A DNA stretch of 8,276 nucleotides from Thermoplasmata archaeon (GTDB lineage: Archaea; Thermoplasmatota; Thermoplasmata; SG8-5; JAGLSY01), in assembly GCA_023137005.1 (NCBI GenBank), contig JAGLQE010000240.1:1-8276 (forward strand). Direction: 5' to 3'. The number at the start of each line of letters is the position of its first letter. Positions within the stretch are counted from its first letter, which is position 1. Below are positions 1 to 5,331 of the stretch, piece after piece. A model generated the notes under the pieces. That model saw only the letters and a list, made by a program, of their open reading frames with translations, searched no databases and had not been told where the DNA came from. A program made the translations under genes and the position numbers.

Positions 1-568
1 ACCAAATATCATGTGGATAATATTCAAGCCTGGTGCGAATATCTACAAGTTCATGTAAGCCATCATGGAAGACTTTTCCACTAGTTACAGTCCTTAGGAG
101 TTGTTCTGGTACGGTCAACCAATCAGTCACCGTCAGCTCTTTTTGAGGATCGATTCCAAGACAGGTTTCGAAATAACCCCTTATGGTTTCTATCCGAACC
201 CCATGATTAATTGGATACTCCTCGGGTTGAGCCATCATAATAAATTGATCACCATCCTTGCCAAAGTTTGTAGGGAATCCTCGTATCTCATGAGGTAGAT
301 TATGGGAAAGATATGTACTGATCTCATCTGCTTTTTGTTCATGGTCATGATCTTCCAGGAACAATAAGAGCTTGGCGCCCCAGTCGTGATCGGTAGATTG
401 TACTGTGTCAAAACCCACTACATCAGAGCCACGTCCAATATGCGCCGCTGAATACCTTAGTTCTGGATACTGCTCATCTAGAATAGGTTTTACAGCATCT
501 TCGTAGAGTGCTTTACTGAGTTCCAATCCTTTCATGAAAGGAGTCCGCACAGTGGTATCCTCATTCAT
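1..568 (-). CDS. DUF4037 domain protein, nucleotidyltransferase-like (C-terminus beyond the window)
   Basis: The reverse strand is open from an ATG at 568 to the left edge, giving 189 codons of an incomplete protein. Residues 13-18 (KGLELS) and the block G45-R-G-S-D-x-x-G-F-D54, followed by S58-T-D-H-D-W63, match what I know of DUF4037 proteins. The Gly-Ser plus spaced Asp pattern resembles the active site of the nucleotidyltransferase fold; a catalytic role is inference and the substrate is unknown. GGAG at 577-580 supports the start at 568. An in-frame ATG at 535 (Met12) is an alternative, because many relatives begin close to KGLELS, but it has no Shine-Dalgarno sequence. The gene is divergent from the YkgJ gene, with 133 bases between them. 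Family assignment is by recall of the motif. Confidence 0.8.
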   Translation of the reverse strand, partial: MNEDTTVRTPFMKGLELSKALYEDAVKPILDEQYPELRYSAAHIGRGSDVVGFDTVQSTDHDWGAKLLLFLEDHDHEQKADEISTYLSHNLPHEIRGFPTNFGKDGDQFIMMAQPEEYPINHGVRIETIRGYFETCLGIDPQKELTVTDWLTVPEQLLRTVTSGKVFHDGLHELVDIRTRLEYYPHDIW

Positions 569-664
569 ATCATCTTCTCCAAAATAACATACACGTGTTG
601 TAATGCAATTACTAGGATATGGAATTTGTGGAATTCACAGTGAGTGAAAGAATCTCAACACAAA

Positions 665-672
665 TTTAAATA
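665..672 (+). promoter_or_regulatory. TATA box of the YkgJ-SagB transcript
   Basis: TTTAAATA ends 29 bases before the ATG at 702. Archaeal TATA boxes usually sit at about -24 to -31, so transcription would begin at or a few bases before the start codon. There is no Shine-Dalgarno sequence before that ATG, which fits a leaderless mRNA. This is inferred from spacing only. Confidence 0.6.
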
Positions 673-701
673 CCCAGCCCCCATAACATATTTCGATCTA
701 C

Positions 702-1073
702 ATGAAAACCCCTTGCACGAAACACAAATGCATCTGGTGTTGCCAAGATACGGAAATGCCTCTCCTTGATTCCGATATCCAGAGGATAATGGGGCTGGGC
801 CATGCTTATGATGATTTCATCATCGAGGTGAAAGGCTGGCTCCAACTGAGGAATAGAGATGGCCTGTGCGTGTTCCATAATGGGAATGAATGCAGAATAT
901 ACGATGCCAGGCCTGAAGGCTGTAGAAATTATCCCCTACTCTATGATGAGGATACCGGGGTCGTGCTGGACCATGATTGCCCCCACTGGGAAGAGGTGGA
1001 ATTGGATAAAAGGGATAGGGAAAGCGTGGTCGCCCTGGTGGTAAGGCTCAGGAAGGAGAAGAAAGATAGATAA
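702..1073 (+). CDS. YkgJ-type cysteine-cluster protein (putative Zn/Fe-chelating)
   Basis: This 123-residue protein has eight cysteines at 5, 10, 13, 14, 56, 64, 74 and 93. The signature ECRIYDARPEGCRNYP (63-78) is the hallmark of the YkgJ / CxxCxxCC family (zinc- or iron-chelating domain), whose members are thought to bind a metal ion or cluster; the biochemical role is largely unknown. The N-terminal Cys group here (C5, C10, C13, C14) is a variant of the usual CxxxCxxCC. The C-terminus (about 98-123) is a highly charged helix rich in Lys and Arg. No signal peptide or membrane segment is visible, so it is likely cytosolic. The start at 702 is chosen because a TATA box lies at the right distance for a leaderless message. 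The SagB-like gene follows 22 bases after the stop, so the two are probably co-transcribed. Confidence 0.85.
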   Translation: MKTPCTKHKCIWCCQDTEMPLLDSDIQRIMGLGHAYDDFIIEVKGWLQLRNRDGLCVFHNGNECRIYDARPEGCRNYPLLYDEDTGVVLDHDCPHWEEVELDKRDRESVVALVVRLRKEKKDR

Positions 1074-1084
1074 TGAAGGAATGA

Positions 1085-1089
1085 GGAGG
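1085..1089 (+). promoter_or_regulatory. Shine-Dalgarno site of the SagB-like gene
   Basis: GGAGG with a 6-base spacer before ATG 1096. It fixes the start at 1096 rather than at the in-frame ATG at 1081, which overlaps the site itself. Confidence 0.75.
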
Positions 1090-1095
1090 AATAAT

Positions 1096-1878
1096 ATGAA
1101 AGATATAGATGATATGACCAAACACAGCCGCCAGTCCCTCAAGGCAGTGGATTTTGACGCACTGGAGCTGAAAGGCGGGGACTTTGAATCAGACCAGAGG
1201 AAAGGGATCGCACCTCCACCTCTTCAGAAGCCATATCCTGAAGATGCGGACCTGATAGATCTTGTACATCCGGGTAAGATAAATATCGGCCAGATACCTC
1301 TGTCCCAGGCCATCGATAAAAGGAAAAGCCGTCGTAAGTTCAGCCAAACTCCTCTTTCAATGGAGGAATTGTCTTTTCTCCTGTGGAGCACCCAGGGAGT
1401 GCAGGATGTGGAGAAGAATCAGGTCTGGACAAAGAGGACGGTCCCATCCGGGGGTGCGAGACAACCCTTCGAGACATATCTTATAATCAATTGGGTGGAA
1501 GGTCTTGAGCCAGGAATTTACAGATACATCCCCATCGAGCATAAATTATTGCAGATCCAGCTTGCGGAACCAGATCAACAGGAGAAGGTGAAGGAAGCCT
1601 CCCTCGGTCAGGGCTTTGTGGGCCAGTGTGCGGTGACATTCGTGTGGGCGGCCATACCATACCGGGCGGAATGGCGCTACAGACTGATCAGCCACAAGAA
1701 TATAGGGATCGAGGCCGGGCATATCTGTCAGAACCTGTATCTGGCCTGCGAGGCCATAGATGCCGGGACATGCGCAATTGCAGCTTACAATCAGAAACTC
1801 ATGGACGAGATCATCGGAGTGGACGGCGAGGACGAGTTCACGGTCTATCTGTCGCCAGTTGGAAAAATAGAGGAATGA
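1096..1878 (+). CDS. SagB/ThcOx-type FMN-dependent oxidoreductase (nitroreductase superfamily)
   Basis: The 260-residue protein has the nitroreductase-fold landmarks in order: RKSRRKF (76-82), a basic FMN-phosphate contact; LLWSTQG (95-101); RTVPSGGARQPFE (114-126), the family's SaGarhP-like block; IGIEAGHICQNLYL (203-216), the core helix; DAGTCAIAAYN (222-232); and DEFTVYLSPVG (246-256) at the end. The first 60 or so residues are a polar extension typical of SagB relatives. In streptolysin-type peptide clusters SagB oxidises azolines to azoles with FMN, but many stand-alone homologues occur without those partners. Here no YcaO, SagC-like cyclase or clear precursor peptide is present, so the substrate is unknown. 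It follows the YkgJ-type gene in what looks like one operon. Family is secure, function is not. Confidence 0.88.
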   Translation: MKDIDDMTKHSRQSLKAVDFDALELKGGDFESDQRKGIAPPPLQKPYPEDADLIDLVHPGKINIGQIPLSQAIDKRKSRRKFSQTPLSMEELSFLLWSTQGVQDVEKNQVWTKRTVPSGGARQPFETYLIINWVEGLEPGIYRYIPIEHKLLQIQLAEPDQQEKVKEASLGQGFVGQCAVTFVWAAIPYRAEWRYRLISHKNIGIEAGHICQNLYLACEAIDAGTCAIAAYNQKLMDEIIGVDGEDEFTVYLSPVGKIEE

Positions 1879-1921
1879 GAATTACCTTATTTGAACTCAA
1901 TATCCTAAAAGGGCCAGGGAT

Positions 1922-2548
1922 CTATATATCCAGTATCTTGACCGCTCCTTTTAGCGACAGGATCCTGGCAAACTTCTCGGGCAGGGTGACCACGTCCTCC
2001 TTCTTCAGAATATAGGTTTGATCCACATCCACAAAGGGTGGGACCTCTTCCAGAACCCGAACAAGGCAGGTCGGAGCCTCTTCCTTTATATCGGCCATGT
2101 CCTCTTCTTTTGATTGGGGCACGATCTCCTTTACCGGGGCTGGCTGCATGATGGTGGTCTGTTTTTCAACCGGGACCTCACTACCACACTCTCTATAGAG
2201 CTTCAATATCTGAACTATCTCATCGTACATGGCAAGCTCCTTCTGCGTCATGTCTTTAGGGGCCTGGCTTCCCATTCTGCCATTGATGGCGGCAAGTGTT
2301 ATCTTCCTTTCCCGTAGATCGTATATCTGGCACAGCCGCTTGTCGATCTTTTTAATATTGTCATGCAGGACCAGGGCGTCGGTGCTGGAGGGGTTTCCAG
2401 CCGTCTCCGCATACTGCTCCCTGAGTGTCCCGAGATGCTCCTCTGCCAGGTCGAAAAAATGATAGGGCAGCTTGGTGAGGATCTTGCTCCTCTTCTCGCC
2501 CCTGTGGACCTCGGATACCTCCTTGAAACCAATTTCCTGATCGCTCAT
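1922..2548 (-). CDS. GINS complex subunit Gins51 (archaeal replication)
   Basis: This 208-residue protein shows the archaeal Gins51 layout. Residues 1-122 form a helical A domain (FFDLAEEHLGTLREQ at 31-45, then an Arg/Lys-rich helix around 66-86). Residues 123-158 are a Pro/Glu/Lys-rich linker. Residues 160-206 form the small beta-type B domain, with VRVLEEVPPFVDVDQTYILK (163-182) and EDVVTLPEKFARIL (184-197). GINS joins Cdc45/RecJ-like protein and MCM to form the replicative helicase and also contacts primase and polymerase. A domain before B domain is the Gins51 (Sld5/Psf1-like) arrangement; Gins23 has the reverse order. The start at 2548 is supported by GGTG at 2553-2556. It lies 67 bases after the GNAT gene in the same direction and converges on the SagB-like gene with a 43-base gap. 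Confidence 0.85.
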   Translation of the reverse strand: MSDQEIGFKEVSEVHRGEKRSKILTKLPYHFFDLAEEHLGTLREQYAETAGNPSSTDALVLHDNIKKIDKRLCQIYDLRERKITLAAINGRMGSQAPKDMTQKELAMYDEIVQILKLYRECGSEVPVEKQTTIMQPAPVKEIVPQSKEEDMADIKEEAPTCLVRVLEEVPPFVDVDQTYILKKEDVVTLPEKFARILSLKGAVKILDI

Positions 2549-2594
2549 CCGACACCAATATGAAGGGTAGTATTTGGAATTGTTGGGTATTTTT

Positions 2595-2602
2595 CGTATA
2601 AG
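2595..2602 (-). promoter_or_regulatory. Possible TATA box of the GINS gene
   Basis: On the minus strand CTTATACG followed by A-rich sequence is centred about 50 bases before the GINS ATG. Initiation about 26 bases downstream would give a leader of about 24 bases that keeps the GGTG ribosome-binding site. The box is a weak match, and read-through from the GNAT gene is equally possible. Confidence 0.3.
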
Positions 2603-2608
2603 AAAAAG
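2601..2608 (-). terminator. T-tract after the GNAT gene
   Basis: The minus strand reads CTTTTTCT starting seven bases after the TAG stop at 2616-2618. Short T-tracts without a hairpin are the usual archaeal intrinsic termination signal. It is short, and it abuts the possible GINS promoter. Confidence 0.35.
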
Positions 2609-2615
2609 CTACCTT

Positions 2616-3554
2616 CTACCCACTCCAGCACGACACATGCACCATGTCCGTATCCTGGTCCTCTCCCTTCATCAGCATCCTGACAAGGGTTCCAGTGAGT
2701 GTGAAGCCCATATCCAGCAGGTCCTGCAATGTGAGCGCATTACCCTCATAGAATCTCAGGAACATGCCCTTCTTCCCCAAGCCTCGCGAGTGTTCCTCAC
2801 ACCATTCCAGCATTCTTCTGGCAATGTCTCTGTTCTCGGCAACCAGGAGCTTGACGATCGAGTTCATGCTTCCGTCTATCAGTTCGTAGGTGTGTAGGAT
2901 AACGTGGTTCGGGTATTCCCCATCCCCATCGAATATCCAGATATCTCCCAGTTCATGTTCCCGAGTGCTCTTCACCTCCGAGGAATAATCCAATCCAGGC
3001 TCGATGGTGTTCCACAGATCTTTCATGGGCTCCAGGTCGGCCTCTTCCACCTTTCTGGGAGCTTCTATCTCATATCGCCCTTCCTTCTTTCCCTGACAGC
3101 TCTGGCTGAAGTCCTTGAACAATACGAATGACGATCTCCGGGGTCTGAAACCCTGTTTCGTGTAAAATCCTATATTCCGAGTACTGGCGACCATGGTCTC
3201 CAGGCCCGTGACACTACAACCCTGAGAATCCAGGAACTCCATACCAGCCTTGACCAGTCTCTTGCCAATGCCCTGTCCCTGGTATTGTGGCAGGACCTCC
3301 AGTGGTCCGAACCATCCAATACTTCCCCAGGTATGGCAGATTATGGCCCCTATGATGGTCCCGTCCAGCCTGGCCACAAAGCTCTTGTTACCTTCTTTTG
3401 TAAGATAGTATTCCAGGTTCTGCCGGCTCCTGTAAAGCAAGGGAACTTCCTGCCCTCTTTCCTTTAAAAAATGATCTTGCCAGACCAAGGCCTGCATATG
3501 CCGAACATCATCAATATCCTCGATCACCATCGGGGATATCGCAAGTTCTGGCAT
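2616..3554 (-). CDS. Tandem-domain GNAT family N-acetyltransferase
   Basis: This 312-residue protein has two GNAT-like halves. The N-terminal half (about 3-150) is complete: a first strand with ISPMVIEDIDDVRHM (6-20), a strand leading to LEVLPQYQGQGIGKRL (85-100) with the acetyl-CoA loop QGQGIG (92-97), and the late motif NIGFYTKQGFRPRR (127-140). The C-terminal half (about 162-296) keeps the outline, including EGNALTLQDLLDMGF (270-284) where GNATs end, but the expected QxxGxG loop is replaced by VAENRDIARRML (238-249), so it probably does not bind acetyl-CoA in the normal way. The acceptor is unknown. Met9 is a possible alternative start, but the first strand (residues 3-8) belongs to the fold, favouring Met1. 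A TATA-like box lies just upstream. Confidence 0.85.
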   Translation of the reverse strand: MPELAISPMVIEDIDDVRHMQALVWQDHFLKERGQEVPLLYRSRQNLEYYLTKEGNKSFVARLDGTIIGAIICHTWGSIGWFGPLEVLPQYQGQGIGKRLVKAGMEFLDSQGCSVTGLETMVASTRNIGFYTKQGFRPRRSSFVLFKDFSQSCQGKKEGRYEIEAPRKVEEADLEPMKDLWNTIEPGLDYSSEVKSTREHELGDIWIFDGDGEYPNHVILHTYELIDGSMNSIVKLLVAENRDIARRMLEWCEEHSRGLGKKGMFLRFYEGNALTLQDLLDMGFTLTGTLVRMLMKGEDQDTDMVHVSCWSG

Positions 3555-3573
3555 AGGATCTGGTCTTGACCGA

Positions 3574-3581
3574 ATTATATC
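3574..3581 (-). promoter_or_regulatory. TATA-like box of the GNAT gene
   Basis: The minus strand reads GATATAAT, ending 19 bases before the ATG at 3554. Standard spacing places initiation at or just inside the annotated start, so the message would be leaderless, or translation could begin at Met9 (3530). There is no Shine-Dalgarno sequence before 3554. Confidence 0.4.
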
Positions 3582-3594
3582 ACGTTCCAGTTAT

Positions 3595-3747
3595 CTATGA
3601 GTTATTAACACAGTATTCGCATATATTGCCCAGGGTAGGCTGGGAAGACATTCCATTGGTTCCCACCCACCTGTCACATCTGCCGTGTTGCTGAGGCTCT
3701 AAGCCTAATTCGCATGCCATATAGGATCTCTCAACCCCACAATTCAT
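3595..3747 (-). CDS. Candidate cysteine-rich microprotein (50 aa), unrecognised
   Basis: A 50-codon reading frame runs from ATG 3747 to TAG 3595 in the otherwise empty 340-base gap between the GNAT gene and rps12. It contains five cysteines (3, 12, 24, 43, 46), a histidine at 21 and the segments HGRCDRWVG (21-29) and ICEYCV (42-47). The CxxC pair and scattered Cys/His could bind zinc. I do not recognise the family. No membrane segment or signal peptide is visible. A TATA-like TTAAAAAT on the same strand (3780-3787) would give a leader of roughly 10 bases; no Shine-Dalgarno sequence is present. An in-frame second ATG (Met10, 3720) is possible. It reads toward the GNAT gene, whose ATG lies 40 bases beyond its stop. 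It may be a real small protein or a chance frame. Confidence 0.45.
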   Translation of the reverse strand: MNCGVERSYMACELGLEPQQHGRCDRWVGTNGMSSQPTLGNICEYCVNNS

Positions 3748-3779
3748 GAGTAATATTTCAATGTTTGGCTTTGTTAACC

Positions 3780-3787
3780 ATTTTTAA
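3780..3787 (-). promoter_or_regulatory. Possible TATA box of the Cys-rich microprotein
   Basis: TTAAAAAT on the minus strand ends 32 bases before the ATG at 3747, which is compatible with a very short leader. The region is AT-rich, so the match may be chance. Confidence 0.25.
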
Positions 3788-3841
3788 GGTATACACCATA
3801 CCCAGACGTATTAATTATTGAGTATTTACATTCAGATAGTA

Positions 3842-3853
3842 ATATATATAAAA
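3842..3853 (+). promoter_or_regulatory. TATA box of the rps12 (str) operon
   Basis: ATATATATAAAA is the strongest TATA box in the window. Initiation near 3870-3875 would give a leader of about 20-25 bases carrying the GGTG site at 3886-3889, five bases before the rps12 ATG. This box is the only strong promoter seen ahead of rps12, rps7 and fusA. Confidence 0.7.
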
Positions 3854-3894
3854 AGCTCTTTGTGGGCCTACTTTCCAAGGCAAAAGGTGTAGAA

Positions 3895-4323
3895 ATGGCA
3901 AGAGGATTGAATACTGCAAGGAAGCTGAAGAACGATCGACAGAAGTTCCGCTGGAGCGATAGGAAGTACCGGACAAGGGTAGAGCGCCTCAAGGAGAAAG
4001 CTGATCCATTGGAAGGCTCGGCCCAGGCCAGAGGCATCGTTCTGGAGAAGGTGGGTATTGAGGCTAAACAGCCCAATTCCGCTATCAGAAAATGCGTCAA
4101 AGTTCAGCTGATAAAGAATGGTAGACAGATAACTGCTTTCGCCGTAGGCGACGGTGCAATTAATTTCATTGACGAGCACGACGAGGTCCTGGTCGAGGGT
4201 ATCGGCGGCAGGATGGGTCGTTCCTATGGAGATATTCCAGGGGTCAGATTTAAGGTTATTCAGGTCAACAGTGTGTCATTGGACGAAATGGTCCGAGGCA
4301 GAAAAGAGAAGCCAGTCAGGTGA
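3895..4323 (+). CDS. rps12: Small ribosomal subunit protein uS12
   Basis: The 142-residue protein is the expected length for archaeal uS12. It sits at the decoding centre and helps set translational accuracy. Conserved decoding loops are intact: [16 protein letters not shown] (57-72) and [14 protein letters not shown] (108-121). The N-terminus [20 protein letters not shown] is the archaeal/eukaryal type. The ATG at 3895 is chosen over an upstream in-frame ATG at 3862 because the family begins MARGL and because GGTG at 3886-3889 precedes it with a 5-base spacer; the earlier start would lie within or before the likely transcription start. It is the first gene of the str operon here; I see no rpl30e or nusA homologue upstream, genes that accompany rps12 in many archaea. 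Confidence 0.97.
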   Translation: MARGLNTARKLKNDRQKFRWSDRKYRTRVERLKEKADPLEGSAQARGIVLEKVGIEAKQPNSAIRKCVKVQLIKNGRQITAFAVGDGAINFIDEHDEVLVEGIGGRMGRSYGDIPGVRFKVIQVNSVSLDEMVRGRKEKPVR

Positions 4324-4324
4324 T
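4319..4324 (+). promoter_or_regulatory. Shine-Dalgarno site of rps7 overlapping the rps12 stop
   Basis: GGTGAT spans the last coding bases and TGA stop of rps12, with a 4-base spacer before ATG 4329. It favours ATG 4329 over the in-frame GTG at 4320, and it suggests translational coupling of the two ribosomal genes. Confidence 0.7.
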
Positions 4325-4328
4325 TTTC

Positions 4329-5297
4329 ATGGCAGACGAAGTTAAGACAGAAGAAAAGAAGGAAGAGGCTGTCGTGGAGCAACCCAAAGAAGAGACTCCC
4401 GCTCCTGAGGTCAAGAAAGAGGAGCCAGCTCCTGTAGAGGAAGTCAAACCTGAACCCAAGGTAGAGGAGAAGCCGGTCGAGGCACCAAAGAAGGAAACCC
4501 CGGCCCCTGAACCAGCCAAGGAAGAGGCACCAGCCCCTGCAAAGGACAAATCAGAACCCAAGGCCAAGGCAAAACCTGCCGAGGGATCCAAGTCTGAACC
4601 AAAGAAAGAAGCTACCAAGGACAAGAAGGCGGAAGAGCCAGTGGCCGAGGCAAAGCCTGAGGCAACACCTGAGGAAAAACCCGCTGAAACAACAAAACCA
4701 AAGGGTCCTAAGAAGAGTGTTGGCCTCCCACCAGAGAAGGTTCTGCTTTTCGGTAAGTACAACCTTGCAGAGGTTGTAATTCATGATCCAGGTCTTGAGA
4801 GGTATATGAATATAGAACCTATCATAGTCCCGCACACGGGCGCCAAGCATGCTAATAAGTGGTTTGGAAAGACCAAACTTCATATCATCGAAAGATTGCT
4901 CAATAACCTCATGAGGACCGAGGAGTTCACTGGAAAGAAGACCAAGGGTTACAAGGTTCTCAGAGATGCCTTTGAGATAATCGAGAAGAGAGCCAAGGCA
5001 CATCCGGTCCAGGTACTGGTGGATGCCCTTGAGAACTCTGCTCCCAAAGAGGAAATAACCAGGTTGAAGTATGGTGGAATATCCGTGCCAAAGGCCGTGG
5101 ATACCAGCGCTTCAAGGAGACTGGATATCGCCTTCAGGAATATCAGCAAGGGAGCGGTGAAAGCTTCATACAAGAACTCCAAGCCTATTGCAGTCTGCCT
5201 GGCAAACGAAATAATGCTCGCAGCCAAGAAGGATATGAACAGCTTCGCAGTTTCCAAGAAAGAGGAACTGGAGCGTGTCGCAGCCTCGGCCAGATAA
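4329..5297 (+). CDS. rps7: Small ribosomal subunit protein uS7 with long KEPA-rich N-terminal extension
   Basis: The 322-residue protein is much longer than usual archaeal uS7 (roughly 190-220). The S7 core spans about 138-322: LLFGKYNLAEVVIHDPGLE (139-157), the head-binding helices from about 182, RAKAHPVQVLVDALENSAPK (221-240), RLKYGGISVPKAVDTSASRR (245-264) and PIAVCLANEIMLAAKK (286-301). uS7 organises the 30S head and lines the E-site. Residues 1-130 are low complexity: by my count 32 Glu, 29 Lys, 23 Pro and 19 Ala, and no Arg, Leu, Ile, His, Cys or aromatic residue. Residues 22-35 and 56-70 are near-repeats (ETPAPEVKKEEPAP, ETPAPEPAKEEAPAP). The tail is in frame with the core and follows the Shine-Dalgarno site, so it is presumably translated; it should be disordered. 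Its function is unknown. Confidence 0.95.
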   Translation: MADEVKTEEKKEEAVVEQPKEETPAPEVKKEEPAPVEEVKPEPKVEEKPVEAPKKETPAPEPAKEEAPAPAKDKSEPKAKAKPAEGSKSEPKKEATKDKKAEEPVAEAKPEATPEEKPAETTKPKGPKKSVGLPPEKVLLFGKYNLAEVVIHDPGLERYMNIEPIIVPHTGAKHANKWFGKTKLHIIERLLNNLMRTEEFTGKKTKGYKVLRDAFEIIEKRAKAHPVQVLVDALENSAPKEEITRLKYGGISVPKAVDTSASRRLDIAFRNISKGAVKASYKNSKPIAVCLANEIMLAAKKDMNSFAVSKKEELERVAASAR

Positions 5298-5322
5298 TAT
5301 TCATTATATATGATTGAAAGAA

Positions 5323-5326
5323 GGTG
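5323..5326 (+). promoter_or_regulatory. Shine-Dalgarno site of fusA
   Basis: GGTG with a 5-base spacer to ATG 5332, in the same AAGGTGT context as the rps12 site. It selects ATG 5332 over the in-frame TTG at 5314. Confidence 0.7.
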
Positions 5327-5331
5327 TAATT

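Noticed and set aside
160..182. A T-arm-like stretch (GGTTTCGAAATAACC) suggesting a tRNA
   Set aside because: No acceptor, D-arm or anticodon arm can be fitted around it, and it lies inside the DUF4037 coding sequence.
101..298. A 65-codon plus-strand frame near the left edge
   Set aside because: It is antisense to the DUF4037 coding region, which explains the segment with recognisable motifs, and it has no promoter or ribosome-binding site of its own.
591..598. Palindrome ACACGTGT, 23-30 bases upstream of the DUF4037 ATG, as a possible operator
   Set aside because: Only 8 bases, with no second copy seen near other genes in the window; expected by chance at this length scale.
1626..2015. 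A 129-codon plus-strand frame running past the SagB stop
   Set aside because: It overlaps the SagB-like gene in another frame and then the antisense of Gins51; both real genes are well supported.
3595..3747. The Cys-rich microprotein as a precursor peptide for the SagB-like enzyme
   Set aside because: It lies about 1.7 kb away on another transcript, has no leader/core division or Cys/Ser/Thr-rich C-terminal core, and no cyclase gene is present.
4316..4762. A 148-codon open frame on the minus strand, Ser/Gly/Phe/Ala-rich
   Set aside because: It is the antisense image of the Lys/Glu/Pro/Ala tail of uS7; low-complexity coding creates long stop-free antisense frames. It has no family features.
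5301..5311. TTATATAT-like sequence before fusA as an internal promoter
   Set aside because: Standard spacing would place initiation just after the EF-2 start codon, losing the good GGTG site; it is more likely AT-rich spacer.
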